Below, one piece after another: positions 25,207 through 32,971 of a stretch of DNA of 34,687 bases. Below the pieces are notes generated by a model, which was given only the letters and a program-made list of their open reading frames with translations, was not told where the DNA came from and did not search any database. Each line of letters opens with the position of its first letter. The stretch's first letter is position 1. Source of the DNA: Endomicrobiia bacterium (GTDB lineage: Bacteria; Elusimicrobiota; Endomicrobiia; DTEH01); contig JANXCA010000011.1 of NCBI GenBank assembly GCA_025060535.1, positions 1 to 34,687 of the forward strand, in the 5' to 3' direction. The translations under genes and the position numbers were made by a program.

Positions 25207-26592
25207 ATGCAAGAAATCTTAGAAAGAATATCTGACACGATAGAATATAAAGATGGAGAAGTAGAAATAAAAAATATAAATTTACTAAGAGAAAAAGTAA
25301 TAGATGAACTTGTTTGGAAAGCAGTGTTTGGCACTGAGGAAGAAAAAACTTTTATAAGGAAGTTAATAAGATTAATAGCTCAGAAGTTAAACTTAGGACC
25401 ATCTAGTATATATGATTTATATGTAGCAATTGGAAAAGGTGAAGTAGGAGGATTTACTGTTCCTGCTGTAAATGTTAGAGGTTTAGCTTATGATACAGCT
25501 AGGGCTTTATTTAGAGCGGCGAAAAAGCTTAATGTAGGTGCAGTAATATTAGAAATAGCTCGTTCAGAGATGGGTTATACAAATCAACCTCCAGACGAAT
25601 ATACTGCAGTAATTTTAGCTGCTGCAATTAAAGAGGGATATGATGTGCCTATTTTCTTACAAGGAGACCATTTTCAAGTAAATGCTAAAAAATATAAAGA
25701 AAATCCACAAAAAGAGATTGATGGGATAAGAGAGTTAATAAAAAATTCCATAAATGCTGGATTTTACAATATAGATCTTGATACATCTACTTTGGTTGAT
25801 GAATCAAAACCATCTCTTGATGAGCAACAAAAAGAGAACTATAAAGTAGCTGTGGAGTTGACAGAATATGTAAGAAGTATCCAGCCTAAAGGAATAGAGG
25901 TAAACCTTGGTGGAGAAATAGGTGAGATAGGAAGTAAAAACTCAACAGAAGAAGAGCTTATAGCATATATGGAAGGTTATAAAAAACTCCTAAAACCTGG
26001 ATTAAAAGGAATTACTAAACTTGCAATTCAAACTGGTACAACTCATGGAGGAGTTCCGTTGCCTGATGGAACTGTTGCCAAGGTAAAGTTAGATTTTGAT
26101 GTAATAGAGAGGTTGACTAAAATTGCAAAAGAGAAATATAATTTAGCTGGTTGTGTACAACATGGTGCTTCAACATTACCTGCTGAGCTTTTTGATAAAT
26201 TCCCAAAAGTAGGAACCCTAGAAATCCATCTTGCAACAGAATTCCAAAATATAGTTTTTGATCATCCTTTGTTTCCTTCTGAATTGAAACAGCAGATTTA
26301 TAAATACTTAGATGAAAATTGTAAAGATGAAAGAAAACCTTCTGATACTGAACAACAGTTTTATTATAAGACTAGAAAGAAAGCTTGGGGTCCGTTTAAG
26401 AAGGAAGTATGGAGTTTGCCAAAGGAGATAAAGGATGTAATATGTGAGGAGCTACAGAAAAAATTTGAGTTTCTTTTTGAAAAATTGAATGTAAAAAATA
26501 CGAAGGATATAGTAAAAAGATATACTAAGTTAGTAAAAGTAGATGTAGTAGATGTTGTAAGTAAGAAAGAAAAATTTGAAGGTGCAGATTAA
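25207..26592 (+). CDS. Class II (metal-dependent) aldolase, long form
   Basis: A class II fructose/tagatose-bisphosphate aldolase-type TIM barrel. The visible landmarks are GGFTVPAVNVRGLAYDTARA (81-100), the Asp-His pair in LQGDHFQ (154-155), and EVNLGGEIGEIGS (231-243). His280 in GTTHGG and VQHGASTL (317-324, His319) match the zinc and phosphate sites. The protein is 461 residues, against about 285-360 for typical FBA. There are about 75 extra residues in front and a 100-residue helical tail, so it belongs to a long subfamily. Expected reaction: reversible cleavage of a ketose 1,6-bisphosphate to DHAP plus an aldehyde; the actual substrate is uncertain. AAGGAG lies 7 nt before the ATG. It follows the SPFH gene by 32 nt. 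Confidence 0.85.
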   Translation: MQEILERISDTIEYKDGEVEIKNINLLREKVIDELVWKAVFGTEEEKTFIRKLIRLIAQKLNLGPSSIYDLYVAIGKGEVGGFTVPAVNVRGLAYDTARALFRAAKKLNVGAVILEIARSEMGYTNQPPDEYTAVILAAAIKEGYDVPIFLQGDHFQVNAKKYKENPQKEIDGIRELIKNSINAGFYNIDLDTSTLVDESKPSLDEQQKENYKVAVELTEYVRSIQPKGIEVNLGGEIGEIGSKNSTEEELIAYMEGYKKLLKPGLKGITKLAIQTGTTHGGVPLPDGTVAKVKLDFDVIERLTKIAKEKYNLAGCVQHGASTLPAELFDKFPKVGTLEIHLATEFQNIVFDHPLFPSELKQQIYKYLDENCKDERKPSDTEQQFYYKTRKKAWGPFKKEVWSLPKEIKDVICEELQKKFEFLFEKLNVKNTKDIVKRYTKLVKVDVVDVVSKKEKFEGAD

Positions 26593-26610
26593 TATGTTTT
26601 AGGAATTAAA

Positions 26611-26829
26611 ATGAATGAAATTGGTAAGTTTTTGATTTTTGTGGGAGCTACAATTATATTAGTTGGGGTTCTTCTTTTGACACTTGAAAAAATTCCATAT
26701 ATAGGGAAGCTTCCTGGTGACATTTTAATAAAGAAAAAAAATTTTGTTTTTTATTTTCCATTGGCCACTTCTATAATTTTAAGCATCTTATTAACATTAA
26801 TAATAAATCTTTTCATTAGGAGAAGATAA
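26611..26829 (+). CDS. DUF2905 small membrane protein
   Basis: A 72-residue inner-membrane protein with two helices (about 6-24 and 46-68). The loop between them, KIPYIGKLPGDILIKKKN, is the diagnostic GxLPGDI motif of DUF2905, followed by FYFPLATSIILSILLTL. Function is unknown. In other bacteria this family is often next to ruvB or queA/tgt genes; here it lies two genes before queA, which fits that habit. An AGGA sits upstream of the ATG. The stop is 3 nt before the SpoIID start. Confidence 0.88.
   Translation: MNEIGKFLIFVGATIILVGVLLLTLEKIPYIGKLPGDILIKKKNFVFYFPLATSIILSILLTLIINLFIRRR
26818..26822 (+). promoter_or_regulatory. Ribosome binding site supporting a TTG start for the SpoIID-like gene
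   Basis: AGGAG lies 10 nt upstream of the TTG at 26833, inside the end of the DUF2905 gene. No ATG or GTG follows in frame before the signal sequence, so the TTG is the likely start. Confidence 0.5.
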
Positions 26830-26832
26830 ATC

Positions 26833-27963
26833 TTGTTAGTTAAAAATCTTTTCTTTTTTATATTTTTTCTTAGTTTTTTAGATTTTTTGTTTTCTTTAGA
26901 GTATATTGTAAAGGTTTGTATTAAAGAAAATATAAAAAGTTTTCAAATAACAAATAACAAAAATTATGTGTTAATAAAATCTAAAGATGGTAAATTTTTG
27001 AAAGTAAAAGGTAGTTTAAAAATTTTTCTAAGTAAGGATAATAAGATTGAAATTTTAAATAAATATTATTTGCCTCCTATAAAAATTTATTCAAAAGACA
27101 AAATAATAATAGATGGGAAAATTTATATGGGTGAAGTTGAAGTACTTACTAAAAATAATTCTTTATTGTTAGTTAATATCATAGATATAGAAAAGTATTT
27201 ATATGGTGTTGTACCATATGAAGTGGTTGGTAGTTGGAACGATGAGATGCTTAAGGTTCAGGCAGTAATATCTAGGACATATACAATTTCTAATTTAGCA
27301 AGACATAAAGAGGATGGATATGATTTATGTTCTTCATATCATTGTCAAGTGTATGAAGGAATTTCAGAAAAAATGCATCAGAGGGTTAAAAAAGCAGTAG
27401 ATGAAACATTTGGTTTAGTTATAGTAGAAGACAAAAAAAATTCTCCTATTCAGGCATATTATCATGCTGCTTGTGGTGGAGCTACAGAAGATGTTAAAGA
27501 AGTATGGAGTGGAGTTGCTTCCTTTAGATATTTATGTGGTGTAAAATGTGGATACTGTAAAGATTCACCTCATTATAATTGGAGTTATCAAATTTCAAAA
27601 GATGAATTCATTAAGTTATTAAAGCGAAATGGTTTTTCTTTAGGAGGTGACATTAGAAGTATTAAAAAATTTTCTTCTACAAAAAATGGAAGAGTAAAGG
27701 AGTTAATAATTGAATCTAATACTTCTTCTTTTATAATTAAAGCTGAAGAGTTAAGGAAAATTCTTGGATATACCAATATAAAAAGCACAAAAATTACTAA
27801 AATAGAACTCATAAATAAAACTATAAGTTTTTATGGTAAAGGTTGGGGACATGGTGTAGGTTTGTGTCAGTGGGGTGCTTCTTTTCTTACTTTCAATGGT
27901 AAAAATTTTAAAGAAGTTATAAGATATTATTATCCAAATACGACTATTAGAAAATATTACTAA
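26833..27963 (+). CDS. SpoIID/LytB-domain exported protein (peptidoglycan lytic transglycosylase-like)
   Basis: A TTG start with AGGAG upstream opens a signal sequence (residues 4-21, ending LFS). The SpoIID domain includes IDIEKYLYGVVPYEVVGSW, with the catalytic glutamate Glu130. It continues with KVQAVISRTYTISNLA, CSSYHCQVYEG, YYHAACGGATEDVKEVWSGV and KGWGHGVGLCQWGA near the end. In sporulators SpoIID cuts glycan strands stripped of stem peptides. In non-sporulating diderms such proteins are presumed cell-wall or division enzymes. No sporulation genes are in the window. At 376 residues it is a normal length. It precedes queA by 24 nt, as part of the DUF2905-queA-tgt gene run. Confidence 0.9.
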   Translation: MLVKNLFFFIFFLSFLDFLFSLEYIVKVCIKENIKSFQITNNKNYVLIKSKDGKFLKVKGSLKIFLSKDNKIEILNKYYLPPIKIYSKDKIIIDGKIYMGEVEVLTKNNSLLLVNIIDIEKYLYGVVPYEVVGSWNDEMLKVQAVISRTYTISNLARHKEDGYDLCSSYHCQVYEGISEKMHQRVKKAVDETFGLVIVEDKKNSPIQAYYHAACGGATEDVKEVWSGVASFRYLCGVKCGYCKDSPHYNWSYQISKDEFIKLLKRNGFSLGGDIRSIKKFSSTKNGRVKELIIESNTSSFIIKAEELRKILGYTNIKSTKITKIELINKTISFYGKGWGHGVGLCQWGASFLTFNGKNFKEVIRYYYPNTTIRKYY

Positions 27964-27987
27964 TTTTTAAATTTTTTAAAAAAAATT

Positions 27988-29034
27988 ATGAAAGATAATT
28001 TAAATTTAGATAGTTATGATTTCTATCTACCTAAGGAGTTAATAGCACAACTTCCTCCTCCAAAAAGGACGGATTCAAAACTTTTAGTATATTTTAGACA
28101 AGAAGATAAAGTACAACATTTAAAATTTTCAGATATAGTTAATTTATTAGATGAGGATTGGTGTATAATTTTAAATAATACAAAGGTAGAAAACAGAAAA
28201 ATAGAATGTAAAAAACCTACTGGTGGTGTAGTGCCGATTCTTATTACTTCTTATGAAAATAATAAAATAAAATTTTTGCCATATAAAAAAATAAAAATAA
28301 ATCAAAAATTAATCCTTCCAAATGGTAAGGAAGGATTAGTTGTGGATAAAAATTTAGAAACTTCTGAATTTGAGTTATTGGGAGATTTTAAGATATCAGA
28401 GATTGAAGAGATAATTAAAGAATATGGTTTAGCTCCTCTTCCTCCTTATATAAAAAGAAAACCAAAAGATCCATTATATAACATAGATTCTGAAAGATAC
28501 CAAACGGTATTTGCTAAAGTACCTGCTTCTTTAGCTGCTCCTACTGCTGGTTTTCATTTTGATAATATGTTACTTGAGACTCTTGAAAAGAAAGGGGTAA
28601 AGATACTATATCTTACTTTAAACATTGGTTTATCTACTTTTAAACCGATTAAGACAAAAGATGTTAGCCAACATAAGATGCAACCTGAAGAGCTAATTAT
28701 TGATGAGGATACTGCTAAAAAAATTAATACATATTTTGAAAATAATAAAAAAATTTTATGTGTAGGTACTACGGTCGTTAGATCTGTTGAGTTTTTGTAT
28801 TCTAAATTTGGTAAGATAAAAGAGTATAAAGGTTTAGTTGATATATATATTTATCCTGGATACAAATTCAAATTTGTAAAAAGTATGATTACTAATTTTC
28901 ATCTGCCTAAATCTACAAACTTATTATTAGTAGCGGCACTTATAGGGAAAGAGAAACTTTTTGAGCTTTACAAAATTGCTATAGAAAAAAAATATAAATT
29001 CTACTCTTATGGAGATGCTATGCTTATAATATGA
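27988..29034 (+). CDS. queA: S-adenosylmethionine:tRNA ribosyltransferase-isomerase QueA
   Basis: Transfers and rearranges the ribosyl part of SAM onto 7-aminomethyl-7-deazaguanine in tRNA, giving epoxyqueuosine. The start SYDFYLPKELIAQLPPPKR is the family hallmark. It is followed by IILNNTKVENRKI, APLPPYIKRKP, RYQTVFAKVPASLAAPTAGF and, near the end, NFHLPKSTNLLLVAALIG. The length of 348 is typical. No SD is visible in the A/T-only gap before it. Its end overlaps an HD-domain gene by ATGA, which in turn touches tgt, so both queuosine steps are in one operon. queC, queD, queE, queF, queG and queH are not in the window. Confidence 0.95.
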   Translation: MKDNLNLDSYDFYLPKELIAQLPPPKRTDSKLLVYFRQEDKVQHLKFSDIVNLLDEDWCIILNNTKVENRKIECKKPTGGVVPILITSYENNKIKFLPYKKIKINQKLILPNGKEGLVVDKNLETSEFELLGDFKISEIEEIIKEYGLAPLPPYIKRKPKDPLYNIDSERYQTVFAKVPASLAAPTAGFHFDNMLLETLEKKGVKILYLTLNIGLSTFKPIKTKDVSQHKMQPEELIIDEDTAKKINTYFENNKKILCVGTTVVRSVEFLYSKFGKIKEYKGLVDIYIYPGYKFKFVKSMITNFHLPKSTNLLLVAALIGKEKLFELYKIAIEKKYKFYSYGDAMLII

Positions 29035-29696
29035 AAATTTTTGATCAAATAAAAAATAATAAAGAAGCCCTAACATATCTTAAACAAGCTGATGAAAATT
29101 TTAAAGCGTTAGGCTATACTGAACAAGGTATTTTGCATGCTCATTTTACATCTCAACAAGTTTATAAGATTCTTTCTTCTCTTGGGTTTTCTTTAGAAGA
29201 TATAGATATAGCAATGACTGCAGGTTTTCTACATGATATAGGTTGTTGCATTTCCTATAAAAACCATTCTCAACAAGGAACATTTGTGGCTAATAAAATT
29301 TTATCTAAAATCAATATATCTGATGAAGAAAAAATTAAAATTTTAAGTATTATTGGTTCACATGAAGATACTGATTTAGAGATGTTCCCAATATCTGAGT
29401 TAGCTGCTGCAGTTAGTATCGCTGATAAAACAGATGTAAGAAGACAAAGAGTAATAAAGACCGATTTTAAATACTTTGATCAGTATGATAGAGTTCATTA
29501 TGCAGTGGTAGATAATAGTTTAGATATTATTGATATTTCTAAAGTTATAAGATTAAGCATTAGGATTGATGAAGAGATATGTAGTGTACTTGAATATTTT
29601 GAGTTGTTTTTATCAAGAATTAATTTTTGTAGAAGAGCGGCTGGGAAGTTAGGAGTTAATTTTGAGTTATACATAAATGATGTGAAGTATTTGTAA
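29031..29696 (+). CDS. HD-domain phosphohydrolase-like protein in the queA-tgt operon
   Basis: A 221-residue protein with an HD-type metal site: His36/His38 (LHAHFTSQQ), His68-Asp69 in AGFLHDIGCC, His79, His111 in GSHEDTD and Asp132 in SIADKTDV. The full H...HD...H...H...D set suggests a working di-metal phosphohydrolase, possibly on a nucleotide or cyclic nucleotide, but the substrate cannot be told. The final 60 residues (RVIRL-like to end) form a separate small domain with no recognised motif. It is locked between queA (ATGA overlap) and tgt (one-base overlap), which suggests co-translation. A queuosine-related job is possible but not shown. HD proteins of this type also occur alone elsewhere. 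Confidence 0.82.
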   Translation: MKIFDQIKNNKEALTYLKQADENFKALGYTEQGILHAHFTSQQVYKILSSLGFSLEDIDIAMTAGFLHDIGCCISYKNHSQQGTFVANKILSKINISDEEKIKILSIIGSHEDTDLEMFPISELAAAVSIADKTDVRRQRVIKTDFKYFDQYDRVHYAVVDNSLDIIDISKVIRLSIRIDEEICSVLEYFELFLSRINFCRRAAGKLGVNFELYINDVKYL

Positions 29697-30838
29697 TGAA
29701 AAGTTTTAAGGTTATATATAGAGATAAATTATCTCAAGCTCGTGTTGGAATTTTAAAATTAGGTAATTTAGAAATTTTCACTCCTTTATTTCTTCCTGTA
29801 GGTACTTTAGGCGTAGTAAAAACTCTTAGTTATGAAGAACTTAAAGAAATAGGGGTAGATGCTTTTATTGCTAACGCATATCATCTATATTTAAGACCTG
29901 GTGAAGAGATTCTTAAGAAATTTTGTGGATTAAAAAAATTTATAAACTGGGACAGAGGATTATTTACTGACTCTGGCGGATTTCAAATATATAGTTTAAA
30001 AGAACTAAAAAAAATTACAGAAGAAGGTGTAGAATTTAGGTCTCATATTGATGGTTCTAAACATTTTTTTACCCCTGAGAAAGTTATAGAGTTTCAAGCT
30101 GTTATTGGTTCTGATGTTAGTGTATGTTTGGATGAATGTGTTGAGTATCCTGTGGATTATAATTATGCTAAAAGATCTGTAGAAGTTACAACACTATGGG
30201 CTAAAAGATGTAAAAAAAAATTTGATGAAATAAAAAAAAACAATTTTGGCAATTCACAAAATCAGCTTTTGTTTGGTATAATTCAGGGCTCTGTGTATAA
30301 AGATTTAAGAAAAAAAAGCATTGAAGAAATTTTAAGTATAGGATTTGATGGTTATGCTATTGGTGGATTAGCAGTTGGAGAGCCTAGGGAATTAATGTGG
30401 GAGGTGGTTAATTTTATATCTGAGAATTTATCTCAAGATGAGGTAAAATATATAATGGGTATAGGAGAGTTAGAGGATATATTTTTTTGTATAGAAAAAG
30501 GCTATGATATAATGGATTGTGTATTGCCTACAAGAAATGGTAGAAATGGTCAGGCGTTGACTTCTTTTGGTAAAATTAATATAAAAAACTCCAAATATTC
30601 AACAGATGAATCACCATTAGATAACGAATGTAGTTGTTTTGTATGTAAAAACTATAGTAGAGCTTTACTTCATCATTATTATAAATCTCAGGAATTGTTA
30701 GTTTTGAAACTTATGTCATATCATAATGTTTATTTCATAATAAATCTTTTTAAAACCATAAGAGAAAAAATAATAAAAGATGAATTTTTAAGATTTAAAG
30801 AAGATTTTTTAAAAAAATTTAATTCAGAGATATGTTAA
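29696..30838 (+). CDS. tgt: Queuine tRNA-ribosyltransferase (tRNA-guanine transglycosylase)
   Basis: Swaps guanine 34 of His, Asp, Asn and Tyr tRNAs for preQ1 in bacteria. The general acid/base Asp92 is in FTDSGGFQIYS and the nucleophile Asp274 is in DIMDCVLPTRNGRNGQALTS. FGIIQGSVYKDLR and YAIGGLAVGEP line the substrate pocket. The zinc site is complete: Cys312, Cys314 and Cys317 in ECSCFVC and His343 in SYHN. At 380 residues it is standard. The start overlaps the HD gene stop (TAATG) and the end overlaps the HEAT gene by 7 nt. Confidence 0.96.
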   Translation: MKSFKVIYRDKLSQARVGILKLGNLEIFTPLFLPVGTLGVVKTLSYEELKEIGVDAFIANAYHLYLRPGEEILKKFCGLKKFINWDRGLFTDSGGFQIYSLKELKKITEEGVEFRSHIDGSKHFFTPEKVIEFQAVIGSDVSVCLDECVEYPVDYNYAKRSVEVTTLWAKRCKKKFDEIKKNNFGNSQNQLLFGIIQGSVYKDLRKKSIEEILSIGFDGYAIGGLAVGEPRELMWEVVNFISENLSQDEVKYIMGIGELEDIFFCIEKGYDIMDCVLPTRNGRNGQALTSFGKINIKNSKYSTDESPLDNECSCFVCKNYSRALLHHYYKSQELLVLKLMSYHNVYFIINLFKTIREKIIKDEFLRFKEDFLKKFNSEIC

Positions 30839-31971
30839 ATTTAAAGTTTATAAAAATTTTAATTTTTATACTCCTCTGTAGAGTTTTATATGCAGAAATT
30901 ACTAAAGAAGTTTGTGAGGAATGGATTTCTAACACTTTAGTTTCATCTTCTGAAAGCAGTATTAAAATTTATATTTTAGAAAATCTCCAAGATATACCTT
31001 CAGCAAAATTTTTACCAGGAGTAAAAAAAATTTCTCTATTAAAAACAACTCCTGAGAATGTTTATCTAAAATCCTTATATGTCCTTTATAAAGTTTATAA
31101 AAGTACTTCTGCTTTGGAAAAAATTGCGAATTTTTTATTACAAAAGCCTAAAAAAGAATCTTCGGAGACTCCTCTTATTAAAGCAAAGATTTATCTTAAA
31201 AATCAACTTAGAGCAGAAGCTGCAAAAATGATAGGAGAGTTAGGTGATGAGAGACATCTTGAAATTTTATCAAAGACAGTTAAAGATGAATATGGTATTG
31301 TATCAGATGCTTCATATTTTGCTTTGGCAATGTTGTCTAAGAGAGGAAAGATAAAACCATTAAATGAATTAAAAGAATTTTTTTATTCAGGTTTAAAAGA
31401 TGTGGATTATAAAGTGAGATTAAAAGCTGTAAGGTACTTGGGAGAGTTAAGATATCCAGATTCTGTGGGACCTTTAAGTTTACGTCTAAAAGATACCTCA
31501 AAAGAAGTTGTGGTTGAAACAATCATTAGTTTAGGTAAAGTAGGTGATGTTTCGGTATTACAGGATTTACTTCAATTTAAAAATAGTCAAGAAGATGCTT
31601 ATAGGGTAGCTTTAGCAGAAGCATTAGGTAGTTTAGCTGAGGTTTTGGTTATATCCTCAAAAGATACTTCTGTTATGGATAAAATTAGAAATGTTTTAAA
31701 TAGTTTAATGAACGATCCTAATGGTATGGTAAGAGTTACAGCAGCTGCAGCTTTGCTTAGAATCTCAGATAGAAGTGGTATAGAAGTTATAAAAAAAGGT
31801 TTAGAAAGCATAGATACAGATGTAATTTTGTATTGTATAAAAAGTTTGGGTAATTATGGAAATTTTCAAGATATTAAATTAATTGAAAAATTTACACAAC
31901 ATAATGATTTGCTTATTCAGACATATGCATATGTTAGTATTTTAAAAATTTATTATAAAGAAAGGAAATAA
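30832..31971 (+). CDS. Exported HEAT-repeat protein
   Basis: A signal peptide (residues 5-21, likely cut after LYA) is followed by a helical protein of about 355 residues. From about residue 127 to the end it has HEAT/PBS-lyase-like repeats of 30 to 40 residues: RAEAAKMIGELGDERHLEIL, VRLKAVRYLGELRYPDSVGP, VVETIISLGKVGDVSVLQDL, VALAEALGSLAEVL, VRVTAAAALLRISDRSGIEV and YCIKSLGNYGNFQDI. These form a curved solenoid for protein binding; no enzyme site is seen. Location is periplasm or cell surface. The start overlaps tgt by 7 nt. The stop lies 4 nt before the heptose kinase. Partner unknown. Confidence 0.85.
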   Translation: MLNLKFIKILIFILLCRVLYAEITKEVCEEWISNTLVSSSESSIKIYILENLQDIPSAKFLPGVKKISLLKTTPENVYLKSLYVLYKVYKSTSALEKIANFLLQKPKKESSETPLIKAKIYLKNQLRAEAAKMIGELGDERHLEILSKTVKDEYGIVSDASYFALAMLSKRGKIKPLNELKEFFYSGLKDVDYKVRLKAVRYLGELRYPDSVGPLSLRLKDTSKEVVVETIISLGKVGDVSVLQDLLQFKNSQEDAYRVALAEALGSLAEVLVISSKDTSVMDKIRNVLNSLMNDPNGMVRVTAAAALLRISDRSGIEVIKKGLESIDTDVILYCIKSLGNYGNFQDIKLIEKFTQHNDLLIQTYAYVSILKIYYKERK

Positions 31972-31975
31972 TTAT

Positions 31976-32971
31976 ATGAAGATAAACAAACAAAAGTTAT
32001 TAAGTATTATAAAAAAATTTCACGATAAAAAAATTTTAGTTGTAGGTGATATAATGTTAGATAAATACGTTTGGGGTGAGGTTGAAAGAATTTCTCCAGA
32101 AGCACCTGTACCTGTAGTAGATGTAAAAAAAGAAACACAAAATTTAGGTGCTTGTGGTAATGTAGCTTATAATATAGTTTCAGTTGGAGCAAAGGCATAC
32201 GTAGTAACAGTCGTAGGCAATGATTTATATGCTGAGGAGATAAAGAATATGCTTTTAAGCAGAGGAATAAACATAGATGGAGTTTTTTCTGATAATACAA
32301 GACCTACGACAGTAAAAACAAGAATAATAGCGCAAAGTCAACAAATTGTAAGAGTAGATAAAGAAAGTAGGGTTCAAATAACAGCATCTCTTTTTGAGAA
32401 AATAAGAAATTATATAGAAGATATAAAATCAAAAATTGATGGGATTTTGATTTCTGACTATGGTAAAGGAGTGATTACAAAATCTCTTTTGTCATACTTG
32501 ATAAAACTTTCTAAAAAGTTAGATATTCCTATAACTGTAGATCCTAAAATTGAACACTTTATGGAATATAAAAAAGTAACTGTACTTACTCCAAACTTAA
32601 ATGAAGCAACTCAAGGTATGAGATTGCATAAAAAACCAAAAACAGAACAAGAAATTTATGAATTAGGTAAAAAAATTCTTAGGAAGCTAAATCCAGAAGC
32701 TTTAGTAATTACAAGAGGTCCTGATGGAATGACTTTATTTGAAAAAGAAAAAATTTATCATATTCCTACAAGAGCAAAAGAAGTATATGATGTAACAGGA
32801 GCAGGAGATACAGTTGTGGCTTTGCTTACTTTGTCTCTTACGGCTGGTGCTGATTTTGTTTCTGGTTGTGAAATTTCAAATTTTGCAGCTGGTGTAGTAG
32901 TAGGTAAGGTGGGTACTGCTACTGTTTCTAAAGAAGAATTAGAAGAGGTAATTAAAAATCATGCTGATTAA
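31976..32971 (+). CDS. rfaE1: D-glycero-beta-D-manno-heptose-7-phosphate kinase (RfaE1/HldE kinase domain)
   Basis: A PfkB/ribokinase-fold sugar kinase. The opening VVGDIMLDKYVWGEVERISP (22-41) with EAPVPVV (42-48) is the signature of the RfaE/HldE kinase domain. GACGNVAYNIVSVGA (58-72), RVDKES and the catalytic TGAGDT (274-279, Asp278) follow. It ends at residue 331, so it is the stand-alone kinase; the RfaE2 adenylyltransferase domain that is fused in E. coli HldE is missing here and must be coded elsewhere. The product, heptose 1,7-bisphosphate, leads to ADP-heptose for the LPS core. AAGGAAAT precedes the ATG. The stop overlaps wzm by 11 nt, fitting a surface polysaccharide operon. Confidence 0.92.
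   Translation: MKINKQKLLSIIKKFHDKKILVVGDIMLDKYVWGEVERISPEAPVPVVDVKKETQNLGACGNVAYNIVSVGAKAYVVTVVGNDLYAEEIKNMLLSRGINIDGVFSDNTRPTTVKTRIIAQSQQIVRVDKESRVQITASLFEKIRNYIEDIKSKIDGILISDYGKGVITKSLLSYLIKLSKKLDIPITVDPKIEHFMEYKKVTVLTPNLNEATQGMRLHKKPKTEQEIYELGKKILRKLNPEALVITRGPDGMTLFEKEKIYHIPTRAKEVYDVTGAGDTVVALLTLSLTAGADFVSGCEISNFAAGVVVGKVGTATVSKEELEEVIKNHAD

Noticed and set aside
27964-27987. A/T-only inverted repeat before queA as a terminator
   Set aside because: The stem has no G/C pair and would be very weak, and the flanking genes run in the same direction in a compact set.
32007-32300. A 97-codon open frame on the minus strand inside the heptose kinase gene
   Set aside because: It is antisense to a well-matched PfkB gene, is rich in Leu, Tyr and His as expected from reversed codons, and has no start signal or family match. 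The other short antisense frames in the window were dropped for the same reason.
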